Shown piece by piece: positions 17,635 to 26,525 of a stretch of DNA of 64,000 nucleotides (within the stretch, counting starts at the first letter, position 1; every line of letters begins with the position of its first letter). The stretch lies in assembly GCA_049366715.1 (NCBI GenBank), contig JBMNCQ010000004.1:248001-312000 (forward strand). Reading direction: 5' to 3'. Source of the DNA: JBMNCQ01 sp049366715. GTDB lineage: Bacteria > Bacillota > Peptococcia > Peptococcales > BICA1-8. The notes below the pieces were generated by a model. That model saw only the letters and a list, made by a program, of their open reading frames with translations, ran no database searches and was not told the DNA's origin. A program made the position numbers and the translations under genes.

Positions 17635-18087
17635 ATGTCTACTTTAGTCATGGGAACAGGAAATGACCTTCTGGGAGATGACTCCCTGGGATTTCATGTT
17701 TTGAATAAATTAAGAAGCTATCCCTTGCCTCCCGGGATAGACACTCTCTATATAGGTGTTGACAGTACACGAATTAACCGCGGCTTTATCAAGTATGACC
17801 GGATAATCGTTATCGATGCAGTGGAGAGCATAGGTAAGATCGGGGACATATATTTACTTCCTGCCGGTAAGATTCCCCGGCAGCCCCGTCCTTATTCCCT
17901 TCATGATATAACCTGGCGGGAAATGCTGGATATGCTGAAGCTGGCAGATCGTTCTTACTTATTTGGGATCGAAAGTACTGCTTTAACCAACAGGGAGGTC
18001 TTAAATCCTATCATTCAAGGAAAATTTGACTACTATGCAGCAGTACTTTATAAATTACTGACGACTAATCCGGCTGTTTCAGGGTAA
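17635..18087 (+). CDS. Hydrogenase maturation protease (HyaD/HybD type)
   Basis: A 150-residue nickel-dependent endopeptidase that trims the C-terminal peptide of the large subunit once nickel is in place. The signature GTGNDLLGDDSLG is at residues 6-18, with Asp near 15 as a metal ligand. Asp in VIDAVES near 63 and His in SLHDI near 90 complete the usual Ni-binding set. The ATG at 17635 follows AGGTGA at the right distance. It lies 125 bp after the cytochrome b gene on the same strand and almost certainly serves the hydrogenase at 15410-16822. Confidence 0.9.
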   Translation: MSTLVMGTGNDLLGDDSLGFHVLNKLRSYPLPPGIDTLYIGVDSTRINRGFIKYDRIIVIDAVESIGKIGDIYLLPAGKIPRQPRPYSLHDITWREMLDMLKLADRSYLFGIESTALTNREVLNPIIQGKFDYYAAVLYKLLTTNPAVSG

Positions 18088-18159
18088 TTCTTCCTATTAC
18101 ACTTTCGTAACGGTTCCGCAAAACAGAGCATTTATAATCTTAAACCAACTGCATATTAA

Positions 18160-18200
18160 AATAGCTGCTGACCGCTGGGACCAGTCGGTATAACAGCTCG
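18160..18200. other. Structured hairpin after the hydrogenase operon
   Basis: Nested stems AGCTG/CAGCT and ACCGCTGG/CCAG-CGGT surround a GA loop between the convergent protease and ATPase-like genes. There is no U-tract, so it is only a possible transcript-end structure. Confidence 0.3.
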
Positions 18201-18240
18201 AGAATATTTAACTCAAATAACAAAAAGTTAGTGCGCTTTA

Positions 18241-19251
18241 CTAATCTTTTAGTATTTCGGCAAGTATTTGCTTTTCCAGCATTTTAATTCCTTCATAATC
18301 TATCGTTTCCTGACATAATAGACAGAGCTGATTATTTAAGTTATCTGCTTCTTTAAAATACCAGGCTGCTCTCTCTGTAGCCAGCTCTTCGATAAATAAA
18401 TATTTCTTTTCTTCCTGTTTATGGGGATAACTAATCAATTTCTTAAAATCACCGGTAATATTTTTACTGCCGATAGCCATCGCCATCTCCGGTAAAATTA
18501 ACAGCTCAATTACCTCCGGATCTAAACAGTTAAAATAAATAGCAACCTTAAGGCCTTTTATTACCGCTTCCCGGGCAATTATCTTTAAAATCCCCGTAGC
18601 GTTACTGGGACTGATCTCGTTTAAGTAAACTTTGTTGGAGATATTTCCAAGCAAATCAGAATAGTAATTAATAACTCCGAATTTCGTGATACATTGGGCA
18701 ATTCTATGATATATTACGCCCTTTTCTTTGGAAAATAAGGTTTTAAGGATCTTTTCCGTGATATACAATACCTGTCTGTCCTCTAATGCAGTTTCCTTTC
18801 CAAAAGAAACAAAGTATATTTCTTTAAGTTTTGCTAACTCTTCCCGGGCTAGTTCAGTATTTACATTTATCTGTTCTTCCAGGTCCTTTACCTTTGATTT
18901 ATAAATCAGATATTTATTTTCATCTCTATATCCATCTAAATTCACAATCTCATAATCCTTTATATTAGAAAGGTTTTCACCACAGGCTACGGACAAACTC
19001 AATTGGGGTATGATCACTCCTTCTAAATTGTTAGGGTTAACAGTACCGTGAATAAACTCTATGTCATAACCCCTTTCTAATAAGTTAAGTCCAGTATTTC
19101 TGATAATTCTGGACCTTAGCTGATTCGTCCCCCCTCTTAGTATTACATTTTTCTTTAATATCCGCAAAGTATCATCTAAGAATGAATGATACCCTTTACC
19201 GGAATGGATAGAAAGAAAATATTCTGTTACTGTCCCCATGTTTACAGCCAA
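18241..19251 (-). CDS. Degenerate P-loop ATPase-like protein (PRK06851-type)
   Basis: About 336 residues resembling, from memory, the two-lobed predicted-ATPase family PRK06851 of spore-forming Firmicutes. The two halves share the pattern of a P-loop strand, helix, ERGYDIEFIHG / IKGLKVAIYFN, then NNLEGVIIPQL / EVIELLILPEM. In both halves the glycine-rich P-loop is lost: RGGTNQLRSR and EISPSNATGI stand where G-x-PGTGKS/T would be expected. It is therefore probably not an ATPase, though the fold seems kept. The start is taken as TTG at 19251 (GGGGTG six bases upstream); ATG at 19239 is the alternative. Role unknown. Confidence 0.65.
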   Translation of the reverse strand: MAVNMGTVTEYFLSIHSGKGYHSFLDDTLRILKKNVILRGGTNQLRSRIIRNTGLNLLERGYDIEFIHGTVNPNNLEGVIIPQLSLSVACGENLSNIKDYEIVNLDGYRDENKYLIYKSKVKDLEEQINVNTELAREELAKLKEIYFVSFGKETALEDRQVLYITEKILKTLFSKEKGVIYHRIAQCITKFGVINYYSDLLGNISNKVYLNEISPSNATGILKIIAREAVIKGLKVAIYFNCLDPEVIELLILPEMAMAIGSKNITGDFKKLISYPHKQEEKKYLFIEELATERAAWYFKEADNLNNQLCLLCQETIDYEGIKMLEKQILAEILKD

Positions 19252-19494
19252 AATATTCACCCCTTTAGTTTGCTGTGCCTTATATCCTATTATGATTTTC
19301 ACTAAAAAGTGCATATGAATTAGTCAGGAAATGGAAATTCCTAAAATAAATCCCCAAGTCCCTGGTGTATAAATCACGACCACGGTCTTGAGGATTGCAG
19401 CTGTCCATACCGGAACTTTCTTAATTAAAATACAGCATATATAAAGGGATATCATTTTAAGAAATGCTCTTTTTATTATGGATATTTTTAATTG

Positions 19495-20733
19495 CTACTT
19501 AAATATTTTGCCGAAAATCTTTTTAAAAATGCTTTCTCCCCTTTGCTCAAAATCTAAATAGGAATAACCATATCCATCAGGGACAAGTATTAACCCCAGA
19601 GGTTTTCCGACAGTGGGTCTTTTAATTAACCTTCTCTTTAAAACTTTTTTCCTGCCTGCTAAAAACTCAATTTCAAAGGCATCACCTGCATGCTGCAGGG
19701 CGTAATCCAGGTCATAACTGCTATCGGCTCTGACACCGTTAACAGCCAGAATAATGTCACCTGTCCGCAGGCCGCCGGATTTTAAAGGGGACGATTCTAA
19801 TAAGTCAAGAACCATCACGCCCCTGGGCGGGTTGGTAAACAAAGGTTCCCCTGAAAATTCATGCCTTCTCCCTAAAAAAATCACAAATTCATGTCCGCAA
19901 GGGGCAAAAAGCGCTGCGAAAATTCCCATAGCGGGATAGTTTGCCGCAATGATCGCCAATCCCAGTAATATTAAGCTGTAAACTGCTAAATACGATGCAG
20001 AGCGGCTTGTTTTCTCTTTCGGCAGGGCTGTTAGGGCGATGTCCCCATAACCCAGACCGGCAATTACAGGTATCATCTGATAAATAATATTATTATTTTC
20101 ATTTAAAAATTCCGCCTTAATAAGAGGCCACCAATCCGGCATTTTTAAAACTCCGCCGACAATCTCCACATCGGGAACAATAGCTACCATGGCTACAATG
20201 GGAAGCGGCCAGAATTTCTGCAGATTGAACCCGCCGATTAATTTATCATGCTTCCCTTTAACATAAACAGGAACCGCACCCAAATGGCCGCTTAAAAGAA
20301 TTAAGACCGCTTCAACCAAGTGCAGGATGGCCACTAAACCCATAACCTGGGGAATACTTACTTCCGGATATCCTAAAAAATATTTGGAAAGGGAAACGAC
20401 CCCTCCTGCATAGGCAAAACACATAAATCTTTGATTGACCAGCATCATGGCAATAGCCAGGATCCATAAATACTGAATGCCCACTTCTAATATGGAAATT
20501 CCAACCAGAACTAAAATAAAGCTTCCCACTAAACCGCCTATAATACCATAAATGGTAGCAATGATCGTAGGACGTACTACACTTTCTTCAGGCACATTAA
20601 AAAACTCACTCTTCATTTTAGCCATTCGTCTGAACTGAAACCAGATGATTAACATCACCAGCCAAAATATCGGCTGACTGAAAAGGCTTATTAAATTATA
20701 GATAATTAAAGGAATGAGCTTAATAAAAACCAA
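19495..20733 (-). CDS. minJ: MinJ-like membrane protein with C-terminal PDZ domain
   Basis: A 412-residue protein with a run of hydrophobic segments over the first 300 residues (about seven or eight). A PDZ domain follows at about 305-390 (GVMVLDLLESSPLKSGGLRTGD, DIILAVNG). In Bacillus, MinJ bridges DivIVA and MinD and limits division to midcell, and its gene lies near ctpB and ftsEX as here. That context, with the TM-then-PDZ layout, supports the name. A general PDZ membrane protein of unknown role remains possible. It follows the ctp gene on the same strand after a heptad-repeat spacer. Confidence 0.72.
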   Translation of the reverse strand: MVFIKLIPLIIYNLISLFSQPIFWLVMLIIWFQFRRMAKMKSEFFNVPEESVVRPTIIATIYGIIGGLVGSFILVLVGISILEVGIQYLWILAIAMMLVNQRFMCFAYAGGVVSLSKYFLGYPEVSIPQVMGLVAILHLVEAVLILLSGHLGAVPVYVKGKHDKLIGGFNLQKFWPLPIVAMVAIVPDVEIVGGVLKMPDWWPLIKAEFLNENNNIIYQMIPVIAGLGYGDIALTALPKEKTSRSASYLAVYSLILLGLAIIAANYPAMGIFAALFAPCGHEFVIFLGRRHEFSGEPLFTNPPRGVMVLDLLESSPLKSGGLRTGDIILAVNGVRADSSYDLDYALQHAGDAFEIEFLAGRKKVLKRRLIKRPTVGKPLGLILVPDGYGYSYLDFEQRGESIFKKIFGKIFK

Positions 20734-20756
20734 TCGTGAAATACTCCTCTCGAATT

Positions 20757-20948
20757 TAGTGACCGGTGGTTAGTGATTAGTGACTAGTGACTAGTGGTTA
20801 GTGACTAGTATAGTTGAGATCATGGAGCATAGAGCATAGATTATGGTTCATAGTTTATGGTTCATAGTTTATAGTTCATGGGTTATGGGTTTGAGAACTG
20901 AGAACCGAGAACTGAGAACTGAGAACTGAATACAGACAACTGAGAACA
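20757..20948. repeat. Composite heptad block, three families in series
   Basis: In plus-strand order: TAGTGAC-type units (about 20757-20810), TTYATRG-type units such as TTCATAG and TTTATGG (about 20820-20888), then GAGAACT units (about 20891-20947). It fills the spacer between the ctp and minJ-like genes. The same family order occurs at 5291-5580 and 63338-63440. Confidence 0.92.
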
Positions 20949-20950
20949 GC

Positions 20951-22114
20951 TTACCGGATCTTCCCTTCCAGGACATCTATGGCCTTTAACAGCTGGGTAT
21001 CCGGCGGTATCTCCCGCTGGCCCGGGACATATTCCGGTAATTCAACCTCAATATCAGGTTCAATGCCTTTATGGTGAATATCATTTTTATTGGGAGTGAG
21101 ATATTTGGCCGTGGTAAGCTTTAACCCCGCTCCTTCATCTAAGAAAAATATAGACTGGACAATTCCTTTACCGAAAGTCTTCGTCCCAATAAGGGTGCCT
21201 GCTCCGGTATCCTTAATCGCCCCGGCCAGAATTTCCGATGCACTTGCACTACCGCCATTGATTAAAGCCGCGATGGGTACTTTAATATTATCGCCGGAAG
21301 CCTCTAAAGATTCAGTCTGGTCTTTATTATTTACAATGTGGACAATCGGTCCTTTCGGAATGAAATGCCGGGCGATATCTACAACAGTATGTAAATCCCC
21401 ACCGGGATTATCCCTTAAATCAATAATTATTGCTTTAAAGCCCTGATCCTGAAGCTTCTTTAATTCTTCCGTAAGGGCTTCATCGGTATTACTGGCAAAC
21501 ATTAAAATTCTCAGATAAGCAATATCCGGGTTATCCTTTAATATTTCCCCCTCAACAGTGGGAACATTGATTATTTCTCTGACAATCGTAAATTCTAAAA
21601 GCTTATCTTCTTCAGCCCTTTGGATACTGACATTTACTTCCGTCCCGGGCTCGCCCTTCATAATACCGACAGCCTCATCAATATCCATATCTTCAGTGGA
21701 TCTGCCGTTTATTCCGGCAATTATATCACCGGATTTTATCCCGGCCTTAGCCCCTGGTGTCCCTTTTATCGGAGCAATAACTGTTATGTCCCCATCCCGC
21801 ACGCCAACATAAATGCCGATTCCTCCAAAAGCCCCCTGAATATGGGACTGCAGCTCTTGAAATTTCTCAGCATTCATATAAACGGAATACTCATCACCCA
21901 AGGAATTTACCATTCCTCCAATAGCGCCTTCGATAAGCTTGCTGTCATCAACGGGCCAGAGAAACTGTGATTTTACCAAGGTAGCAACGCGTACGAATTG
22001 CCCGATATTATCCCTATTTGTAATTAAAAAAATCCCAACTGCTGCCGTTACCGTAAAACTGATTAAAATTAGCAGAATCAAAAAACCTTTAAAAATCCTT
22101 TTTCCGTTATTCAA
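20951..22114 (-). CDS. ctpB: S41-family carboxy-terminal processing protease
   Basis: A secreted, membrane-anchored serine protease of about 387 residues. An N-terminal transmembrane segment (FLILLILISFTVTAAVGIFL) comes first, then a PDZ domain (GIKSGDIIAGING), then the S41 catalytic domain. The Ser-Lys dyad is visible in GGSASASEILAGA and GTKTFGKGIVQ. In Bacillus, CtpB cleaves SpoIVFA during sporulation; the neighbours ftsEX and minJ-like support that form, but CtpA-type roles are possible. I prefer TTG at 22114, which has AGGTGGTGG upstream; GTG at 22126 would lie inside that site. Confidence 0.9.
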   Translation of the reverse strand: MNNGKRIFKGFLILLILISFTVTAAVGIFLITNRDNIGQFVRVATLVKSQFLWPVDDSKLIEGAIGGMVNSLGDEYSVYMNAEKFQELQSHIQGAFGGIGIYVGVRDGDITVIAPIKGTPGAKAGIKSGDIIAGINGRSTEDMDIDEAVGIMKGEPGTEVNVSIQRAEEDKLLEFTIVREIINVPTVEGEILKDNPDIAYLRILMFASNTDEALTEELKKLQDQGFKAIIIDLRDNPGGDLHTVVDIARHFIPKGPIVHIVNNKDQTESLEASGDNIKVPIAALINGGSASASEILAGAIKDTGAGTLIGTKTFGKGIVQSIFFLDEGAGLKLTTAKYLTPNKNDIHHKGIEPDIEVELPEYVPGQREIPPDTQLLKAIDVLEGKIR

Positions 22115-22126
22115 GCAGGCCACCAC

Positions 22127-22165
22127 CTATAAATTAGTGACTAGTGACTATCCAACTTTGCCACT
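22127..22165. repeat. Short TAGTGAC heptad run
   Basis: ATTAGTGACTAGTGACTA lies just upstream of the ctp start, a minimal copy of the TAGTGAC family, with a further CACTAGTAATT close by. Confidence 0.7.
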
Positions 22166-22318
22166 AGTAATTATTATGTACATAACGATAAAAACCTATA
22201 TATTTATATTATTTTAGGAGAGATGAAATATACTTAAGATTTAGGGAAATTTATTCACTCATCACACAAAATTTCCCCTTCTGAAACACTTAGTAAATTA
22301 TACCATAAATAAGCAAAA

Positions 22319-22344
22319 GAAAACCTGCTCGATTGCAGGCTTTT
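22319..22344 (-). terminator. Intrinsic terminator after ftsEX
   Basis: CCTGC and GCAGG form the stem with flanking A and T runs. On the minus strand it reads AAAAGCCTGC, loop, GCAGGTTTTC, about 35 bp past the ftsX stop. Confidence 0.75.
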
Positions 22345-22377
22345 ACAACGCAAAAGATAACCCAGTTTGCTGTCTTT

Positions 22378-23268
22378 TTATACCTTCAGATATTTCCGCA
22401 CTGCTATAACACTGCCCAGAGCACCTATAACAGTCCCGCCGCCGATTAGCAGCAGCAAAATATGAAGCAATATCTGGTGGTCCGATACCACCGGCAAAAA
22501 AGGCACCGACATTATGATATAGTTAACTACGGCATCATAGCCAAAATATATGACCAGTCCGGCACATGTTGCTCCCAATAAACCAATCAGCATACCCTCC
22601 AGAAAAAAAGGAAAGCGGATAAACCAATTGGTAGCACCGACATATTTCATAATTGTTATTTCTTTTTTCCGGGCAAAGACGGTTAATCTAATTGTCGTTG
22701 TTATCAGGAAGAGGCCTGCGATCAGCATCCCGGCAATTACTGCAAAGCCAACATTTCTAATCCATGTTGTAAAAGACATTAGTTTATCCACAATTTCTTT
22801 ACCATAACGGACGCTTTCCACTTCGGGGAACTGTTTGATTTCTTCCGCTAAAGCTTGCACCTTAGCAGAACTCACGGCTTTGATTCGATAAGAATCGGGC
22901 AAAGGATTATTGCCACCTAAAGCACCTGTAAGATCGCTGTCTTTTCCAAACCGATCCTGCATCATAGTCAAAGCTTCCTCTTTTGTAACAAATTCTGCCG
23001 AAGAAAATCCGGGAATCTTGGCAAACTTATTTTGCAGAGCCTGGGCATTTTGACGTTCTGTATCCAAGTGCATAAAAACATTTATCTCAACTTGGGATTC
23101 CATGGCGGCCGCTAAATTCTGAGTGTTTAATACCAGCAATAGCGTACCGCCTAAAATAAAAAGGGAAATAGCTATGGTTATAACAGATGCAAAAGCCATC
23201 CCTTTGTGGCGCCCGATGGACCGCAAAGCGTCCCGGGAAGTATAGCGGATATAACTACCGAACGGCAT
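22378..23268 (-). CDS. ftsX: Cell-division ABC transporter permease FtsX
   Basis: FtsX is the membrane half of the FtsEX complex, which activates cell-wall hydrolases at division and, in Bacillus, affects entry into sporulation. The 296-residue protein has an N-terminal TM segment near 25-45, an extracellular loop of about 120 residues, and three TM segments in the C-terminal half. The ATG at 23268 (MPFGSY) has GAGGGGGG at a proper distance; it overlaps the end of ftsE by 14 bp. The conserved C-terminal phrase VIAVRKYLKV closes the protein. Confidence 0.95.
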   Translation of the reverse strand: MPFGSYIRYTSRDALRSIGRHKGMAFASVITIAISLFILGGTLLLVLNTQNLAAAMESQVEINVFMHLDTERQNAQALQNKFAKIPGFSSAEFVTKEEALTMMQDRFGKDSDLTGALGGNNPLPDSYRIKAVSSAKVQALAEEIKQFPEVESVRYGKEIVDKLMSFTTWIRNVGFAVIAGMLIAGLFLITTTIRLTVFARKKEITIMKYVGATNWFIRFPFFLEGMLIGLLGATCAGLVIYFGYDAVVNYIIMSVPFLPVVSDHQILLHILLLLIGGGTVIGALGSVIAVRKYLKV

Positions 23269-23944
23269 AATCATACCCCCCTCTGGCTTCATCCCTGACT
23301 ATGGCCCCTTTTCTTAAAACGACCACTCTTTTCCTCATTCTATCGACAATATCACTATCATGGGTAGCCATAATAACCGTTGTCCCCCGTTTATTAATGT
23401 TGTTAATAATTTTCATGATTTCCAAAGATGTATCAGGGTCCAGATTACCTGTCGGTTCATCCGCAATCAAAATACTGGGGTTATTGATAATAGCCCGGGC
23501 AATAGCTACCCGCTGCTGTTCTCCGCCGGATAATTCCTCTGTAAAACAATTATACTTATCACTGATCCCTACCATCTCCAGGACAAGAGGAACCTTTCTC
23601 CGCACCTCACTTACCGGTGTTCCCATAGATTCTAAAGCAAAAGCAACATTTTCAAAAACCGTGCGGTCCTGTAATAATCTGAAATCTTGAAAAATAAATC
23701 CTATTCTCCTTCTTAACTGAGGAATTTCTTTCGCCCTCATTCTTACGATACTTCTGCCATCTATCATAATCTGCCCGTTAGTAGGCAGGCTTTCTCTGAT
23801 TAATAAACGGGTAAATGTAGACTTGCCGGCACCACTTGGCCCAACTAAAAAAACAAATTCGCCTTTATCAATACCAATACTTATGCTGTCCAGAGCTAAT
23901 GTACCGTTATCATATTTCTTGGTCACGTTAAAAAACTGTATCAA
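23255..23944 (-). CDS. ftsE: Cell-division ABC transporter ATPase FtsE
   Basis: FtsE, 229 residues, is the cytosolic ATPase partner of FtsX. Walker A is GPSGAGKST near residue 35, the Q-loop FIFQDFRLL near 84, the ABC signature LSGGEQQRV near 138, Walker B ILIADEPTGNLD near 160, and the H-loop MATHDSD near 193. The start has AGGTGG upstream. It is the first gene of the ftsE-ftsX pair, with a 14-bp overlap into ftsX. Confidence 0.97.
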   Translation of the reverse strand: MIQFFNVTKKYDNGTLALDSISIGIDKGEFVFLVGPSGAGKSTFTRLLIRESLPTNGQIMIDGRSIVRMRAKEIPQLRRRIGFIFQDFRLLQDRTVFENVAFALESMGTPVSEVRRKVPLVLEMVGISDKYNCFTEELSGGEQQRVAIARAIINNPSILIADEPTGNLDPDTSLEIMKIINNINKRGTTVIMATHDSDIVDRMRKRVVVLRKGAIVRDEARGGYDYAVR

Positions 23945-24062
23945 TGTTTGTCCACCTCTATTGAATTACTAGTTCCCCTAGTAGTATATTTGAGAGTTAT
24001 TCTTAATTAGTGACGGAAAAAAACTTTAAAAGTTCCATCCTCAGCTTTATCTCTCTTAACAG

Positions 24063-24072
24063 TTTTCGACAA
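24063..24072 (-). promoter_or_regulatory. Possible Spo0A box upstream of ftsE
   Basis: The minus strand reads TTGTCGAAAA, a full match to the Spo0A-box core TTGTCGAA, about 120 bp upstream of the ftsE start and in its orientation. The match is by eye, and chance hits of this length do occur. Confidence 0.4.
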
Positions 24073-24171
24073 CAACCCTTATTTTCCTGCCCTTGGCCTA
24101 TCAATTCGCTATTGCCAATTAATTCATGCCGGCAGAAAATAAGTCATCTCCGGACCGTCTAGCTCTATAAC

Positions 24172-24214
24172 AAAACCCGAAACCGGAGAAGCATGATCTT
24201 CCGGTTTCGGGTTT
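24172..24214 (-). terminator. Strong intrinsic terminator after the transketolase genes
   Basis: A 14-bp stem, AACCCGAAACCGGA paired with TCCGGTTTCGGGTT, flanked by A and T runs, starts about 30 bp past the stop of the C-terminal transketolase gene. Confidence 0.9.
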
Positions 24215-24243
24215 ATTGCAACACCGACTGAAGTTTGCAATGA

Positions 24244-25179
24244 TTACTTTCTGTCCATAACCTTGCGTACGGCTTTAATTATTTCCGGGGCAGTAAGCCC
24301 GTACTTTTCCAAAAGTTCCTGGGGCTTACCTGATTCGCCGAAAGTATCTTTGACTGCGATCCTCTCCATGGGCACCGGACAGTTTTCCACCAGCACCTCT
24401 GCCACAGCACTGCCCAGACCCCCGAACATGTTATGCTCTTCGCAGGTCACAACTGCTCCCGTTTTCCGGGCTTCTTTCGTAATGGCGGCCTCATCAATGG
24501 GCTTAATGGTGCTGATATTCACAACACTTGCGCTGATTCCTTGCGCTTGGAGCTCCTGAGCAGCTTTTAAGGCTTCACCTACCATGATTCCCGCTGCCAT
24601 TAAAGCTACATCGCCGCCCTCCCTGACAACTACAGCTTTCCCGATTTCAAATTGATAGTTTTCAGCAAAGATACCCGGTACTTTAGGTCTGCCTAATCTT
24701 ATATAAACAGGACCGTTATATTGGGCGGCTTTAAAAACAGCTTGTTTTGTTTCTTCTCCATCGGCAGGAACGAGAACAGTCATTCCGGGAACAGCTCTCA
24801 TTAAGGCAATATCTTCCAGCATCTGGTGAGAACCCCCGTCTTCTCCCACGGTAAGCCCTGCATGGGAAGCAGCAATTTTTACATTTAAGTGCGTATAACC
24901 AATCGAATTTCTGATTTGGTCATATGCTCTTCCCGTTGCAAAAACCGCAAAGGAACTGGCAAAGGGTATTTTTCCCGAGGCAGCAAACCCTGCTGCACAG
25001 CCTATTAGATTTTGCTCCGCTATCCCAATATTAAAAAACCGCTCCGGGAATTCCTTAGCGAAATTCTCGGTTTTCGTCGACTTGGATAAATCGGCGTCAA
25101 GTACTACTACGTCCTTATTGATCTTTCCTAATTCAACTAAAGCTTTACCATAAGCATCTCTAGTTGCAATACTTTCCAT
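24244..25179 (-). CDS. Transketolase, C-terminal subunit
   Basis: The pyrimidine-binding and C-terminal part of a split transketolase, 311 residues. It works with the product of the upstream gene in the non-oxidative pentose phosphate pathway. Motifs are ATRDAYGKAL at the start, the pyrimidine-domain FNIGIAEQNLIG near 50 with its catalytic Glu, and GEDGGSHQMLEDIA near 120. The C-terminal regulatory-type domain includes VVNISTIKPID and EEHNMFGGLGS. The ATG at 25179 follows AGGTGG. Two-gene transketolases are common in clostridia and archaea. Confidence 0.93.
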   Translation of the reverse strand: MESIATRDAYGKALVELGKINKDVVVLDADLSKSTKTENFAKEFPERFFNIGIAEQNLIGCAAGFAASGKIPFASSFAVFATGRAYDQIRNSIGYTHLNVKIAASHAGLTVGEDGGSHQMLEDIALMRAVPGMTVLVPADGEETKQAVFKAAQYNGPVYIRLGRPKVPGIFAENYQFEIGKAVVVREGGDVALMAAGIMVGEALKAAQELQAQGISASVVNISTIKPIDEAAITKEARKTGAVVTCEEHNMFGGLGSAVAEVLVENCPVPMERIAVKDTFGESGKPQELLEKYGLTAPEIIKAVRKVMDRK

Positions 25180-25208
25180 ATGTAAAACCACCTTTCTTTT
25201 GCATGCGG

Positions 25209-25310
25209 TATTGGTCAGTTTACACGAATAAGTTTAGATTATTGGTCAGACATGGGATCTCGTAATAATTATGTGTCAGTTATTCTATATCACTAAGTTT
25301 ATTTGTCAGT
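25209..25310 (-). repeat. Phased GTCAGT array between transketolase subunits
   Basis: Four direct copies of TATTKGTCAGW (listed on the plus strand) start at 25209, 25240, 25270 and 25300, spaced 31, 30 and 30 bp, close to three turns of B-DNA. The 20-bp stretches between copies are unrelated. It lies in the 238-bp gap between the two transketolase genes, within the presumed operon. Confidence 0.7.
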
Positions 25311-25417
25311 AAAACTAACCACTAATGTTCACAAATATTAAAATCCCGGCAAAAAAATTACTCAAGAAAATTACCGGCCGAAAACAATATCCATAAAAAG
25401 AACTTTAACAAACACGC

Positions 25418-26236
25418 TTATCCCAATTCTTTTAGTGCTTGCTCAACCTGTTGGGCATTTGGGGCGGAACCGTGCCAGCCCGCTTGATTTTCCATAAAAG
25501 AAACGCCTTTGCCTTTTATTGTTTTGGCGATGATCATAGTGGGTCTGCCTTTAATCGTCTTAGCCGTATTTAGGGCCTCCTCTATTTGGGCAAAGCTGTG
25601 TCCGTCGATCTCCAGTACTTCCCAGCCAAATGCCCGCCATTTATCGGCCAGGGGCTCAGGAGACATAACCTGAGAAATAGGCCCGTCTATCTGCAGTCCA
25701 TTATAATCCAGTATGCCCGTAAGGTTATCTAACTTATAATGAGCAGCCGACATGGCTGCCTCCCAGATTTGACCTTCCTGGATTTCCCCGTCACCCAGCA
25801 TTACATAAATCCGGTTGGCAGTTTGATCTAATTTAGCTGCCAAAGCCATACCTATGGAAGTAGAAAAGCCCGTCCCCAGGGAGCCCGTGGACATTTCCAC
25901 TCCTTTCACCTTTTTCATATCAGGGTGACCTTGTAAAGAAGAATTAATTTTTCTTAAGGACAATAAATCTGTCCGGGGGAAAAAACCCTTTTCAGCCAAG
26001 GCAGCGTATAAAACCGGCGCTGCATGGCCCTTTGATAATACAAAGCGGTCTCTTTCCGGCCAGTGAGGATTCCGGGGATCTACCTTTAACTCTTTAAAAT
26101 ACAGATATGTAATAATATCTGCAGCAGACAGTGACCCTCCCGGATGGCCCGACCCTGCTGCTCCTGTCATTTTTACAATATGCTGCCTGATCACTTTAGC
26201 TTTCTCTTTAAGTAATGCCAAGCTTTTCTCATCCAT
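25418..26236 (-). CDS. Transketolase, N-terminal subunit
   Basis: The thiamine-diphosphate-binding subunit of the split transketolase, 272 residues. Conserved features are GSGHPGGSLS near residue 27, SKGHAAPVLYA near 70, and the ThDP motif GDGEIQEGQIWEA near 148 ending at LDYNGLQIDGP. KTIKGKGVSFMEN near 240 closes the domain. It precedes the C-terminal subunit on the same strand with a 238-bp spacer holding the GTCAGT array. The start has GGAGGTCTGATTTT upstream. Confidence 0.94.
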   Translation of the reverse strand: MDEKSLALLKEKAKVIRQHIVKMTGAAGSGHPGGSLSAADIITYLYFKELKVDPRNPHWPERDRFVLSKGHAAPVLYAALAEKGFFPRTDLLSLRKINSSLQGHPDMKKVKGVEMSTGSLGTGFSTSIGMALAAKLDQTANRIYVMLGDGEIQEGQIWEAAMSAAHYKLDNLTGILDYNGLQIDGPISQVMSPEPLADKWRAFGWEVLEIDGHSFAQIEEALNTAKTIKGRPTMIIAKTIKGKGVSFMENQAGWHGSAPNAQQVEQALKELG

Positions 26237-26255
26237 AAAATCAGACCTCCAAATT

Positions 26256-26380
26256 TAATTAGTGACTGGTGACTTGTTGCTCGTTGAAAGTTCTTAGTTA
26301 CTGGTTCATAGATTATCGTTTTTAGTTATTCATTATACCCTGCGCCTTATACTCCGTAATCGTGCCCATTTGGGGTATCT
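26256..26380. repeat. Degenerate composite heptad block
   Basis: Upstream of the transketolase genes, weak copies of several heptad families occur in series: TAGTGACTGGTGAC, GTTCTTAGTTACTG, GGTTCATAGATTATCG, and CCCTGCGCC/ACTCCGTAATC words like the TGTNNNC family. The rest of the 289-bp spacer to 26525 shows no gene. Confidence 0.6.
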
Positions 26381-26525
26381 ATTAATTCGTTTAGCTAAAT
26401 TCGGTAACACGATGTCAGCATTTATTGCCGTTATTCACACGAATATTTTCCATAGTCCTTGAGCTTCTCCACAGGACATTAAAGACTACTATATTTCACT
26501 TTTCACTCTCCGGCTATTCTATAGT

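Noticed and set aside
25209..25310. CRISPR array
   Set aside because: The conserved part is only about 11 bp, spacers are about 20 bp, and there are four copies with no cas genes in the window.
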